64,000 nucleotides of DNA, from contig JAMKCF010000019.1 in the NCBI GenBank assembly GCA_023634235.1, forward strand, positions 6,823,947 to 6,887,946, read 5' to 3'. A program made the translations under genes and the position numbers. The DNA is from Pisaster brevispinus. Its lineage: Eukaryota; Echinodermata; Asteroidea; Forcipulatida; Asteriidae. Under the pieces are notes generated by a model, which saw only the letters and a list, made by a program, of their open reading frames with translations, was not told the DNA's origin and ran no database searches. Of the stretch, positions 1 through 10,630 are shown piece after piece (positions within the stretch are counted from its first letter, which is position 1; each line of letters opens with the position of its first letter).

Positions 1-845
1 ATTCTATCTCCAACACTTTTAAACTTCTATGCTGAACACATCATGAGACGTGCCCTTGATGACTGGAATGATGGCATAACAATTGGAGGCTGGAAACTGA
101 ATAACCTGCGCTATGCCGATGACACCACCCTCTTAGCTACATCTAGAAATGAGCACACTCCTGGGGAAAGTAAAAGAGGAGAGTAAGTCTAAAGGTCTAC
201 TACTCAATGTTGCCAAAACCAAAAACATGACCATCAATGATGACCAGTCCACAGCTCCTTTAGTTGTAGATGGAAAGAAAGTAGAAAGAGTGACACAATT
301 AAATTTCCTCAGGAGCCCTCATAACCCAGGATGGCGGATGTGAGAAAGAGATAAGACGGCGCTTAGCAATGGCAAGATCTACGATGGCCAAGTTCTCAAA
401 GGTGTGGGCTGACCGGAGTGTAACCAAAGCCACTAAATCACGTCTAGTCCGGGCTCTTGTCTTCCCAGTTGCAACATATGGCTGTGAAACCTGGACACTT
501 ACTAAAGCAGACTGTAATAAGATTTGTGCCTTTGAGCTGTGGTGTTGGCGAAGGATGTTGAGGATTCCCTGGACTGCTCGGAGAACAAACGCCAGTGTCC
601 TACAGGAAATCAGTTGAGACCGGCTGCTGACACATATCAACCGCCAGGCTCTAAGCTACTTCGGTCATTATAGCCAGACGACAAGGCAATTGCCTCGAAA
701 AAGTAATCCTGCAAGGGAGAGTTGAAGGTACAAGGAAGCCAGGTCGACCAAGGTCACGTTGGGTGGACAGGATAAAGCTTCTTACTGGCCAACCACTTAC
801 ATCTGCGTACCAACTTGCAGCTGACCAACAGAATTGGCGCGTCAT
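1..845 (+). pseudogene. Non-LTR retrotransposon reverse transcriptase, 3' part, frameshifted
   Basis: Remnant of a LINE reverse transcriptase; the left end is cut by the window edge. Frame 1 opens with the palm motif RYADDTTLLA (about 109-140). The reading moves to frame 2 near 145-300 (GLLLNVAKTKN), then to frame 3 from about 369 (YGCETWTLTKAD, RRMLRIPWTARRTN). It ends with the C-terminal signature GRPRSRWVDRIK near 750. This order and these motifs are typical of RTE-like or related LINEs with a tail after the thumb; I cannot fix the clade. At least two frameshifts make it inactive. The last codons (NWRVI) are interrupted at 845 by the inverted-repeat element and resume at 1452. Confidence 0.8.
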
Positions 846-1447
846 TGTTCCGTCCCAACTTGACAATAGTCCCAACTATAGTTGGGACTGGTCCCAACTT
901 GAGTGTTAAAGTTGGGGCGTCCCAACTATAGTTGGGATCTCAGTAAACACAACTCACCCTCATGAATAAACTGAAACATGTAAGTTTCATAGGATGTAGT
1001 TTTTAAGACCACTTTCCCTTAAGAATATTTTAGATTAGATTAAATGTTGGTTTTCCGAGAGAGGGGAAACTAAATGCGTGAGCCTACTTTGAGACTGAAA
1101 GCATGAGGCCGCTGTCAGAGCCCTCGAAAAACACTACATGTTTTCACACCGGGAGTTTAGCCATGGAGGTAGAATTCTACCTCGACCGGCTCTAGCTCAA
1201 TCATCAGTTTTGACATGAGTTGGTACAGAGCCGAGACCCGGGTTTGAAATAAAGAATCTTGTTAAATTAACGCCGATTGCATCAGCTACAGTAGTGTCAC
1301 ACAGAAATCCATGCATGATCGACCACGGTGTCCATCCTGTTGAACTCTATGGGAGATCCCAACTATAGTTGGGACGTCCCAACTTTACACTCAAGTTGGG
1401 ACCAGTCCCAACTATAGTTGGGACAATTGTCAAGTTGGGACGGAACA
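846..1447. mobile_element. 602-bp terminal-inverted-repeat element (MITE-like) with TCAT target duplication
   Basis: Both ends carry an inverted repeat of about 98 bp that starts TGTTCCGTCCCAACTTGACA on the left and is mirrored on the right. Each arm holds two copies of the palindrome CCCAACTATAGTTGGG. TCAT at 842-845 is repeated at 1448-1451, and removing the element with one TCAT restores the C-terminal LINE reading. The ~410-bp interior has no convincing ORF. This is a non-autonomous DNA element nested in an older LINE; the superfamily is not assigned. Confidence 0.85.
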
Positions 1448-1475
1448 TCATCATAAGGGTCACGACCTGTCAGTC
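1448..1475 (+). pseudogene. 3' end of the interrupted LINE reverse transcriptase
   Basis: After the inverted-repeat element the reading continues as IIRVTTCQS and ends at a TGA near 1475. This joins to NWRV upstream of 845 and shows that the LINE was there before the insertion. Confidence 0.6.
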
Positions 1476-1529
1476 ATGACAGTACCGTACCAGCCAGCAT
1501 TCAATCAAGCCACGCCTTTAACCGCATCG

Positions 1530-2290
1530 ATGGCCCCCAAAACAACAAGGAGGGGAAAAGACCGGCCGCACAGTGGCAAAGGCCACTCCTCCCCCATCCT
1601 GAATCTTTGGGGGAGAAGAGACTGTTGAGCCGGGGCCGAAGAGTGACTACGACAGCGATTTTGAAGCACAACTTAAACTTGAGACCAAACTGTCTGCCTC
1701 AATCCATTTTTTAATAGCGACAGAATTGAGGATTTGGAGAAATCTGGGTCGGCCGTAAAAACATCCCTCTCCAATCTGAAGACAGAAGTTGAAACCCTAA
1801 AGGAATTACAGCTCACCAGGCAGAAGAACGACATAAACAAACAAGAACCGTTTTTCACGACGGTATAACTTAATTAGAGTTGTAGGTGTTCCAAGGTCAA
1901 TACATGAAAATTGTACAGAACTAGTCGCGGACATGAACAAGTTTGGATGTGAGAGTTGGCCATGTATCGGGAGAGCCCACAGGGATGGAAGAGAGTCCCC
2001 GACGGTCGTCCGTCCCATGTGCTAGTTAAGCTTATCTCCTATACAAAGATAAAATATAGATCATTAAAGTCCATCGGAAGGCCACAATGGGGTCCAACAT
2101 CTTCATGGTTGACGACCTAACAACCCAAGACTTGAAGGACAAGATTTAGTGGAAAACTCGGGTAAAGTCACTTTACGATAGTAGGGTCAAGCTTCGCTTT
2201 TACGCATATTGGAGATCGGGGAACGGGCTGTCATTTACTTTTAAGAACGATGACATTTAGGCTGTTCTTCTGATCAAAAAGAACTGATCT
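1530..2290 (+). pseudogene. L1-type ORF1 remnant (nucleic-acid-binding protein)
   Basis: Begins with an ATG followed by a basic start (MAPKTTRRGKDRP). An acidic, coiled-coil-like stretch follows (IEDLEK...NLKTEVETLKE, about 1720-1800). Then come pieces typical of L1 ORF1 proteins: LRVVGVP near 1880 and IGRAHRDGRES near 1970, and in another frame GRPSHVLVKLISYT near 2005-2045. Several stops and frame changes break it. It probably belongs to the same element as the endonuclease remnant at 3526-4110. Confidence 0.6.
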
Positions 2291-2630
2291 CATTGGGTTG
2301 AATTAATATATAATTTTTTATAACTTCTACACAGTGGATTGGCGTTCTTGTTTTTTTCGTTTTTTCTTTTTTCTTTTTCCTTTCTCTTAGGCCCCCTATT
2401 ATTATTATTTACCACTCCTTATGATTAAAGGCACTGCCCATCCTCCATTGGGAAAGAAACTGTGTAAAAATAATTATTGTACTGGAATGTGGTGTGTTCT
2501 TTCACTCCTCGCTTCATACAGTGTGGTACTATATAGTTATAATTTAACTTAATTTAAGTGTTGTTGAATTTGCATCAGAGATAGAGAGTGTTGTTTGCTT
2601 TTACCCACGCGCAAATGTGTGTGCGGGTGT
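2291..2630. other. Non-coding, T-rich linker
   Basis: Contains a pyrimidine-rich run (about 2345-2395) and no coding signal. It could be the inter-ORF region of the L1-like remnant. Confidence 0.3.
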
Positions 2631-3130
2631 GCCCTTACACATGCCAACTTACGGGGTATTTTTAACAATGGAACAATGCTACCCCACAAGGTAATTTCAA
2701 TAGGAACAATTGGGCCACACAAGGGAATTCTTTAGAAAAGGGAATAATAGAACAACAATAGCAGTACCCCACAAACCGGGTCCGTAAGGTTGGGTGCCCT
2801 TACTTGCCAACTTACAGGGTATTTTTAACAATGGAACAATGCTACCCCACAAGGTTTTCTTTGTTATAGTGGTACCCCGCAGAAGATTTCTTCAGAAAAG
2901 GGAACAATAGAAAAACAATAGCAGGACCCCACATACCGGATCCGTAAGGGGTGTGTGTATGTGCCTTTACACGTGCCAACTTACAGGGTATTTTTAACAA
3001 TAGAACAATGCTACCCCACAAGGTTTTCTTTGTTCAAGTGGTACCCCACAGAGAATTTCTTCAGAAAAAGGAATAATAGAACAACAATGGAAGTAACCGT
3101 AACTGCCATTATTATGTAAGGGTGTGTGTG
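2631..3130 (+). repeat. Three direct copies of a ~165-bp repeat family
   Basis: Copies begin near 2631, 2799 and 2962. Each opens with a variant of CCCTTACACATGCCAACTTA, then GGGTATTTTTAACAATGGAA and ATGCTACCCCACAAGG, and ends near CCGGATCCGTAAGGG and a short GTGTGT run. Copies differ by substitutions and by one alternative middle segment. The family also occurs at 4717-4880, 5100-5250 and, inverted, 5400-5550. Identity unknown. Confidence 0.75.
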
Positions 3131-3525
3131 TATGCAGAAAAAAGTGCGGATTTCCCCCCCCCCCCCCGAGTGGTACTGTAATAATCTTTAATGTATAGTT
3201 ATCATTCGACTTTATATATTTACGGAACCCCACGGCCACGATGGGTCGTCTTTACTTCATTCATTTTATCTCGCCAGCACGGTGTTCACGATTGATTTAT
3301 TCGCTGGTTTAGGGGGTTTTCTTTGGGAGGGATTTTGCTACGGGGTTCGGTATTTCGGGATGGGTTCGGGTGGGCATAAAAAAACCGGGGACTAGAGCTT
3401 TTAATTACACTGGTTGGTAGGCACTACAGAGTGTACTCAGTTTCCACATTTATGCTTGACTTTTAAGGGATTGCTTCTCACCATTCTCCTTCCTTATTAC
3501 CCATGGTTTCTAGTCATTTTCCATT
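3131..3525. other. Unassigned segment with a C13 homopolymer
   Basis: Holds a cytosine run near 3156-3168 and otherwise unassigned sequence leading into the endonuclease remnant. No gene seen. Confidence 0.3.
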
Positions 3526-4110
3526 GCCTTCGTGAATTGCCGAGGCTTGGCCACAGTTGTGAGAAACGCAGGGATGTTTTACAATATCTCAGGTCCAAAA
3601 ATTATTCGATCTATTGTTTACAAGATGTCCATTTCGTTGCGGAATTAGCAGGCCTCGTCCGTACTGAGTGGGAACTTCAATATTTCTTTAGTTCCTTCAA
3701 AAGTAATTCTAGAGGTGTTGCTATTCTTCTTAACAATAATTTTGAGTTTAAAATATCCAACATGAAGACCGACAAGATGGGTAACATGTTGGCTTTAGAC
3801 ATTGTGACCGGTGATTATACATTGACTATTATTAATTTGTACGGGCCTAATTCAGAGGACCCTGGATTCTATGTGTTTTTGAAATTATGTGTGATGGAAA
3901 ATATCCATACTACTCTATGTGGAGATTGGAATTTAGTTTTGAATCAGTCTTTAGATTGTAACCTCAACAACCCTTTAGCTAGAAATAAGGTTTTGGAAAT
4001 GTGTAATGATTTCGATTTTATTGATGTGTGGCGTATAGAATCCACTGACCTCAGGAGATACACGTGGATGCAACCCCACTCGCTTAAAAGAGCCAAACCT
4101 CAAGGTAAAC
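3526..4110 (+). pseudogene. L1-type (Tx1/L1-like) apurinic endonuclease domain, truncated
   Basis: Recognisable EEP endonuclease motifs in order: FVNCRGL (about 3528, one frame off the rest), YSIYCLQDVHF (normally LQETH, so the metal-binding Glu is replaced by Asp), RGVAILLNN, LTIINLYGPN and LCGDWNLVLN. The C-terminal IDVWR and RRYTWMQPHS are typical of L1/Tx1 endonucleases. The reverse transcriptase that should follow is missing and the reading ends at 4139. A frameshift near 3550 and the truncation make it a pseudogene. Confidence 0.75.
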
Positions 4111-4139
4111 AACACTGGCCACGGAGGCTACCTCCATGA

Positions 4140-4716
4140 CAACACTAAGACAGAAAAACGCCGCGCGCTCTGGTCTTTTTTCGTGAGTGACATCTGGGGT
4201 GCCGCCGCCGCGTGTGACTTAAAACCCTAAAACGATGCACCTGTTTGGTCAAAACATGGCTACAGTTTCCTGTCACAGACTGGTGGCCGGCGTATTTCAT
4301 AGGTTTAGAGGGTTTGCTCTGCCTTTTCTCAATGATTTCTTTAGATAATTGTGTTGCTTACATGTCAAGGAATACCTACACATTTTTTGATATTTTTTTG
4401 TTTCTTTTTTGGGGATTAATTTGCATACAATTAGTTGAAAATAAAAACCCCCCAAAGAAATAAAGAACAGGCCACAAATTGTTTGTATTTTCTGTGCTAA
4501 TTCCGAGATAACTCCTCTTATTACATAATAAGTGTTAGAAAACCCAGCACAATTGTTTACAAGAAGCCCTTATAATAATTCTTAAAACAAAGCACATTAA
4601 TCAGAACCTACTCCTCTCAAGCATCACGCCTACTACATCTTACTATAAACTTGGCATATTGTTTACCTCCTTTTTTTCATCTAGCCATCGTGTCTGGATA
4701 GATTGTGTGTGTGTGT
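4140..4716. other. Non-coding remnant after the endonuclease
   Basis: No intact ORF with recognisable domains. May include decayed LINE sequence near 4240-4330. Otherwise nothing identifiable. Confidence 0.3.
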
Positions 4717-5250
4717 GCCCTTACACATGCCAACTTACGGGGTATTTTTAACAATGGAACAATGCTACCCCACAAGGTTTTCTTTGTTATAGTGGTACCC
4801 CACAGAGGATTTCTTCAGAAAAGGGAACAATAGAAGAACAAAAGCAGGACCCACAAAAATATACCGGATCTGTAAGGGTGGGCTCATATTCGGTACCTTA
4901 TGGAGACCAAGGACAAAACAAAAAAGGGAAAACAAAAGGTCTCCACCTGGAAATTCTAAAGACCGGGGTGCTCCACAAAGAAATTTTTGTGTACAAAGTC
5001 TATGGGAAACTGTTAAGTGCAGGGACAAAAGAAAGAACAAAAGAATGCTCCACAAGGATGCATTTTTGAGAATGTGTGTGTGTGTGTGGACACACGGAAG
5101 GGCATTTTTGGGGTCCTGACAACAATGGAATAATGGACCCCACAAGGTAATTTCAATAGGAACAATTGGGCCCCACAAGGGAATTCTTTAGAAAAGGGAA
5201 TAACAGAACAACAATAGCAGTACCCCACAAACTGGATCCGTACGGCTGTG
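4717..5250 (+). repeat. Two further copies of the ~165-bp repeat family with spacer
   Basis: One copy at about 4717-4880 and a shorter one at about 5100-5250, sharing ATGCTACCCCACAAGG or TGGGCCCCACAAGG and the CCGGATCTGTAAGGG-type end. The spacer contains a (GT)n stretch near 5075-5088. Confidence 0.65.
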
Positions 5251-5399
5251 TGCGTGAGTCACACTGCTTGGTGACGAGGCAACTGTGTCTGATCCTTGCT
5301 CTATGGTTCCATGGGCTTGTGGTGAACCAATGTCTTGTGATATTTTGCCGACAGTTTATGTGGTTAGCAACCCCCTCCCCCCCACACACACTTACATAA

Positions 5400-5550
5400 G
5401 GCAGTTACTGGGTACTTCCATTGTTGTTCTATTATTCCCTTTTCTAAAGAAATCCTCAGTGATGGGGTACCACTTGAACAAAGAAAACCTTGCGGGGTAG
5501 CATTGTTCTATTGTTAAAAATACCCCGTAAGTTGGCATGTGTAAGGGCAG
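5400..5550 (-). repeat. Inverted copy of the ~165-bp repeat family
   Basis: Read on the minus strand it gives CCCTTACACATGCCAACTTA, GGGTATTTTTAACAATAGAA and the rest of the unit. It is the only copy in this orientation and closes the block that starts at 2631. Confidence 0.7.
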
Positions 5551-6765
5551 AGCATGTGTGAGATAGGATTTTGTATATGAGCAATGGGAATTTTTTTTCA
5601 CCCCTCCTGACCAAATTGATGACCCCTGTTGATTGACATCCCTTCTAGAACTTGCGAAATGGTACACTGGATGGTTTCATGGAGTATCACGGGGTTGGGA
5701 TCTACCATTTTGTAATGGTTATGTTTTTCTTGATTTCTGCCACAGCTCGATTTGGTGATGACGGGCCTCACTGCAAGGAGCTACAGCGCGCCGTATCGAT
5801 ACCTCTCGTCACTAACCCCTGGTAGGGATGTACTGAAAAACAACACTGATTGGCTCCCAAGTGTGACAACTTTGCGTGCACGCACGGTTAACAACTTAGC
5901 GCTTGTTTGGCACTTGTGTATAGGACGCTTAGTACGTGCTCTATGGTACGTGCGTGTGAAAATGCAAGTGTTTTGATGCGATTCAATTTCAAATGAATCA
6001 TGTGGTTTTACACGGTCACCCTAAACTGCATACATTAGACATATCACAAGATCAAAGAAGAATGAGAGGCAGCCTCGCTACCATGGGCAGCGCGCCGTAT
6101 CGATACCTCTCGTCGCTAACCCCGCAGGGGTTATGATCACTGATCTCTATATACTGAAAGATCAGTGGTTATGATCGAGCAAGGCATGCTGGGAAAAATG
6201 GCGCGGCAAGATCGATCACCCTTGAGAACGAGGTTGGGCATAGATACCGTCTGTGCGTCGCACCTTCATTGCGCGTGCTTGGTAACTGATGAAACGAGCC
6301 ATCCATAAAAAAAGCGACACAAATTTACAACAACAAGCTAGGTGTAAACTGTAAACAATGTGCACGGCCGGCCCGGAATCATGTAAGGATGTACGCGTGG
6401 ACGCCGCCGGATTGTCATTGACTGTTTTTTTTTTTTAGCACTGCCCGGTGGTGTGTGTACTACCTCCATGGTGTATGTGTGTTCAACCGCTTAAGAAACT
6501 GAAACAGAGAGTCTACCGTACGTTCTGTCTGTAAAATGAAACGGAAACGTAAGTTTTTTTTAATTACAGTAATAAAAAATTACAGAAAAAAAACCAGCCT
6601 AGTCCCGGCCAAGGTAAAAGTGGGGCTAAAACTAACACTAACCATGCTAACACTAAGTACAGCCCAGTCTTTTGTGGTTGGGAGGACTATTTAGTATTTA
6701 TATTGCAATTGGACTAAAAAAACAGATCTTCAAATTGAAGAAATGTTTAAAAAACTTTAATTAAT
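5551..6765. other. Gene-free stretch with a duplicated ~30-bp segment
   Basis: The segment GCGCGCCGTATCGATACCTC occurs near 5787 and again near 6091, each followed by TCGTC(A/G)CTAACCCC. No convincing coding region. The GC content is locally higher than in the introns. Confidence 0.4.
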
Positions 6766-6820
6766 GTTAACTTGAGTTTAACTTGAATTTAAGGCCAATT
6801 CAAGTTTAACTCAAGTTAAC
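6766..6820. repeat. Near-perfect hairpin, 24-bp arms
   Basis: The arms (6766-6789 and 6797-6820) pair with a single mismatch around a 7-base loop TAAGGCC. The outermost bases are GTTAACTTGAG. Confidence 0.85.
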
Positions 6821-6862
6821 CTTTCGCAGTTAGCAGTTAGCTAGGCCTAGGAAGTACAGTAT

Positions 6863-7045
6863 GGTAGACCCAGTAACTGCGGTGGTGCTGCTGTACTCCG
6901 TTTAAAAAAAATATATTGACATCTGCGGTCGCTAGTTCTATACTAGAGTAGAACTACTAGAACTACCATAGTACTAGTACTAGTAGGTAGCATACTCGGG
7001 AGTGTAGACCCAGTATCAGTAACTGGGGCACAGTACTCCTTTGTA
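6863..7045. repeat. Imperfect hairpin repeat related to the element at 10631-10747
   Basis: Begins TAGACCCAGTAACTGCGG, contains TTGACATCTGCGGTC and a run of TAGTA-rich palindromes, and ends near AGTAACTGGGGCACAG. It shares its ends and internal motif with the compact hairpin at 10631-10747. More diverged, and borders uncertain. Confidence 0.4.
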
Positions 7046-7552
7046 ATTATTTTCACATTTCTAGTACGATCGAAAATAAAAAGAAAACAGAAAAAAGAAG
7101 GTGTATCGACTATCGTAGGGCGCCCTAGATATGCGGCAGACCTGAAATTGTGGCACTTTTACGTCACTGCGTGCAATGTAAACAACCCCCAGATACGAAG
7201 TTACGTTTTCTACTTGCCAAACATTGAGTCTCCTCACCGCTGACCAAAATCGTTGTTTAACTACAAAAATGTTTGCATATTTAGGCCTTTTCTACAAGGT
7301 ACAAAAATATGTCATACTGTCTGGGCCATAAATATTTTATTTGTGACCGCTTAAAAAGTTTCAACATTCACTATTTCAATTTACAATTCAAGGAATGACC
7401 CAACTCTCTGTATTTTCTGTGAACTATTGACTTGACTTCCTGCACAAAAAAGACTAAAAGAAAGGAATTTGTATTACAAATAAAATGGATGAACCAACTG
7501 AGGAAGGAAATTTGATGGACTAAGTCCAACCGGGGCATGGTCAACCGTCGGT

Positions 7553-7665
7553 ACGAGTTGACTTGGGTATGAGTTGACCTGGGTACAAGTTGACTCAGGT
7601 ACAAGTTGACTCGAGTACGAGATAACATGGGTACGAGTTGACTTGGGTATGAGATGACCCGAATT
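7553..7665. repeat. Short tandem repeat, ~18-bp unit
   Basis: About six imperfect copies of a unit like GGTACGAGTTGACTTG, with variants GGTATGAGTTGACCTG and GGTACAAGTTGACTCA. Confidence 0.7.
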
Positions 7666-7806
7666 TGTTTGGTCCAGTAACTAGGTTCTCCATGTATGCT
7701 GTATGGGAAATTGCAATAAACTTAACCCTTCATCCTCCTGGCGGTTGTAGGTTTGAAAGTTTTTAGTAAAACTGAGTTGGTACCTGCATTAATATCCACT
7801 AGTCAC

Positions 7807-7992
7807 TGTAATGGCCTGAGTGCAATTCAATTGTAACACCCACACTCCACAGGTGCATGATGGGAAAAAGCACATGACAAGTTTGTACACAATATATTAT
7901 ACACAGTGATCGTGAAGCAGAAGTTACATTGTCTCCGGTCTGTTTTCTTCGTTGGTTTTTACTCTATAAAGTTGTCGTACAAGGACAACACA
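7807..7992 (+). repeat. 5' LTR of the Gypsy element
   Basis: 186 bp, TG...CA ends. Contains a TATA-like ACTCTATAAAG near its 3' end, a plausible promoter core. Preceded by the GTCAC target duplication. Confidence 0.92.
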
Positions 7993-8189
7993 CTGGCGAC
8001 GAGGAGTAACACTCTATAGACCCACCATACTGGTTTGCCACCTACAATTTTGTGTGAAATTCCAAGTGGTTTTGGACTACACTTCGGTGGTGATTTGAAC
8101 TGAACTGTGTACTGTCAAGTAAGTGTAAACGTGCGCCGTGCACACGTATTCAAGCTAAGACAACAACGTTTTCTCTTGCCAATATCACG

Positions 8190-8612
8190 ATGGCGAACTA
8201 TCTCCCACCTTTCCCATCTTTTGAGTGAAATCTTCCAAGAGAAAATTCGCAACGTCATCTCCGGCATCGAAGGAGCCCGAAACATCAGTGACGACATCAT
8301 CTGTTTTGGAGCAGGCCCCAACGCGCAACGCGACCATGACGCAGCACTAGAGGCAACGCTAACACGTCTCCATGACCACGGCCTCACAGTGAATTGGGAC
8401 AAATGTGAGTTCAACACACAAACTATAAAGTTCTTCGGCCTCATATTCAGCCCGAAAGGCGTGTCACCAGACCCGGAGAAAGTGGACACCATACGCAACA
8501 CACTACCACCAAGGACTGCACAAGAGTTACGCAGCTTCCTTGGAATGACCAACTACTGCGTTTCATCCGCAACTACGCTACAATCACAGAACCATTGAGA
8601 CGACTCACAAAA
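8190..8612 (+). pseudogene. Gypsy gag start fused to the reverse transcriptase palm/connection
   Basis: An ATG at 8190 opens a gag-like start (MANYLPPFPSFE) that hits a stop at once. From about 8224 the sequence is already in the reverse transcriptase, with the YxDD-type box as NISDDIICFG, then FFGLIFSPKGVSPDP and ELRSFLGMTNYC. Gag, protease and the fingers of the polymerase have been removed by one deletion at the junction near 8222-8226. Two small compensating indels (about 8558, and in the A run at 8604-8612) shift the frame out and back. Confidence 0.85.
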
Positions 8613-8619
8613 AAAAGAT

Positions 8620-10161
8620 ATGCCATGGGGTTGGTCTCAAGTGCAACAGGACGCCTTCAATACACTCAAGAATGCCCTATCTGAAGACGCGAGCGTCGCA
8701 TACTTCAACATACGCAAAGACATCGAAATTGCAGTGGATGCCAGCCCTGTTGGCCTAGGGGCCATACTGACACAGGACGGACGCGTTGTAGCTTATGCGA
8801 GCCGTGCCTTGACTCCCGTCGAATCCCGATACAGTCAAACAGAACGTGAAGCCCTTGCCATTGTATGGGCGTGTGAACATTATGACATGTATGTTCGAGG
8901 AACACCACACTTCGTAGTTACCACTGATCACAAACCCCTCGTGAACATATGGCAGAAGCCACACCCGCCGCTACGCATCGAACGGTGGGGCCTCCGACTA
9001 CAACCCTACAAACTCACAATCGAGTACAGTCCCGGACAAACAAATCCAGCAGACTACTTATCCCGCCACCCGCTTGCCAACTCAAAGAACACTTCACGCG
9101 AACAGAAAATCGCAGAGCAATATGTCAACTTTGTTGCAACAACATCAGTCCCCCGTGCAATGAACATCAACGACATCCAGACAGCGACTCTACGCGACCC
9201 AACCCTGATGAAAGCCATCGACCTCGTATGCACAGGCCGCTGGTTCGAGATCGCAAAGCTCACTGACCCCGCTATTAACATGACTGAACTTCGTCAGTAC
9301 CACAACAGCAAGGATAAACTTACATGCCACATAAATAACATTCTGCTGCGCAACGACAAGATTGTGATTCCCAAATCACTACGTGACTTGGCAGTTTCTC
9401 TCGCCCACGAAGGCCACCAAGGCATGGCACGAACAAAAGCTATGATACGATCGAAGGTCTGGTTCCCAGGAATCAACGAGAAAGTCGAACAGACAATACA
9501 CAAATGCCTTGCATGTCAATCCGTCTACAGCAAACCAGGGCCCTTTGAACCACTTCGCATGTCAGACTTGCCACCAGGAGCATGGCAAAATCTGAGCATG
9601 GACTTCTGTGGCCCACTACCCCCATATCAACTAATGTTTGGACGCGAGCCACGCACACGGCTTCCACAGATCGACCTCAACAGTCCATCTACATTAGATC
9701 GTCAAGCTCGAGCGAATGATGAACGGGCAAAATACAAGCAGAAATGCTACGCCGACATTCGTTTGAACGCCCGACAAAACGACATCGCAGTTGGTGACAC
9801 TGTACTCGTAAAACATGACACTAGACCGTCCAAACTCTCCACACCATTTGACCCCCAGCCATTCACTGTCACCGCCAGGAAAGGCAGTATGATCACCGCC
9901 TCTGCAAATGGCCACAATATCACTCGGAACTCCTCACGTTTTAAGGGCATCCCTTCGGACTCCTACAACAGCTACCAACGTGATAACATTGAGGAGGAAG
10001 ATGAAAAGGACCATACACCACCCAACACCGAAACCACAGCGACGACACCTACTTCATTGCCACATACCTTGCCAACACAGGCTACTTCTCAACTGCCGCA
10101 CACTCGACCGACTCGCATTCGCAAACCCCCCCAATATCTTGAGGACTATGTGGTTAAATAG
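8620..10161 (+). CDS. Gypsy pol C-terminal ORF: RNase H, H2C2 zinc finger, deleted integrase
   Basis: A 513-codon ORF. Order: polymerase thumb (WSQVQQDAFNTLKNAL), Gypsy RNase H with VDASPVGLGAIL (about residues 41-52) and TTDHKPLVNIW, then the integrase zinc-binding HHCC with HEGHQGMARTK and CLACQ (about residues 263-300). The integrase core begins with LSMDFCGPLP, which holds the first catalytic Asp, but jumps directly to PYQLMFGREPRTRLP. The second Asp and the Glu of the DDE triad are therefore gone without breaking the frame. A basic, Pro/Thr-rich tail follows and the stop lies 188 bp before the 3' LTR. The likely product is a non-functional integrase, so the element is non-autonomous. The true pol start is upstream; the first ATG here is only the first in frame. 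Confidence 0.85.
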   Translation: MPWGWSQVQQDAFNTLKNALSEDASVAYFNIRKDIEIAVDASPVGLGAILTQDGRVVAYASRALTPVESRYSQTEREALAIVWACEHYDMYVRGTPHFVVTTDHKPLVNIWQKPHPPLRIERWGLRLQPYKLTIEYSPGQTNPADYLSRHPLANSKNTSREQKIAEQYVNFVATTSVPRAMNINDIQTATLRDPTLMKAIDLVCTGRWFEIAKLTDPAINMTELRQYHNSKDKLTCHINNILLRNDKIVIPKSLRDLAVSLAHEGHQGMARTKAMIRSKVWFPGINEKVEQTIHKCLACQSVYSKPGPFEPLRMSDLPPGAWQNLSMDFCGPLPPYQLMFGREPRTRLPQIDLNSPSTLDRQARANDERAKYKQKCYADIRLNARQNDIAVGDTVLVKHDTRPSKLSTPFDPQPFTVTARKGSMITASANGHNITRNSSRFKGIPSDSYNSYQRDNIEEEDEKDHTPPNTETTATTPTSLPHTLPTQATSQLPHTRPTRIRKPPQYLEDYVVK

Positions 10162-10348
10162 ACTGATCTACAGTTAACTGTGTATACACATGGACAAAGA
10201 CAAAAAAGAACAACTGAAACTTTTGATTACACCTTACTTGTTGCGATTACCGTTTATAATTGAACTTTATTTGCGCATCGTGTTAACTGTTCATTGTTAA
10301 GCGCCTTTTGATTAACATGTGTTATTTTTAATTCAACTTAAGGAGGGA

Positions 10349-10534
10349 TGTAATGGCCTGAGTGCAATTCAATTGTAACACCCACACTCCACAGGTGCAT
10401 GATGGGAAAAAGCACATGAGAAGTTTGTACACAATATATTATACACAGTGATCGTGAAGCAGAAGTTACATTGTCTCCGGTCTGTTTTCTTCGTTGGTTT
10501 TTACTCTATAAAGTTGTCGTACAAGGACAACACA
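10349..10534 (+). repeat. 3' LTR of the Gypsy element
   Basis: 186 bp, one substitution from the 5' LTR. Preceded by a purine tract and followed by the GTCAC target duplication at 10535-10539. Confidence 0.92.
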
Positions 10535-10630
10535 GTCACTACCTTAAAAATACCTTCAAATGTCGTATTTATTTCTAGAGTTAAGTGTATCTGGAAACAC
10601 TTATCAAGTTCAAAATGATTGGCACTTTCT

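Larger units (their letters stand above)
7807..10534 (+). mobile_element. Gypsy-type LTR retrotransposon, internally deleted, with intact LTRs
   Basis: Two LTRs of 186 bp (7807-7992 and 10349-10534) start TGTAATGG and end in CA. The insertion is flanked by GTCAC at 7802-7806 and 10535-10539. A purine tract (AAGGAGGGA) lies directly before the 3' LTR, and the presumed primer-binding region after the 5' LTR reads CTGGCGACGAGGAG. One base difference between the LTRs was seen (ACATGACAAG against ACATGAGAAG), so the insertion is young. Most of gag, the protease, the N-terminal half of the reverse transcriptase and most of the integrase core are missing, so the element must have moved with proteins supplied in trans. 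Confidence 0.93.
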
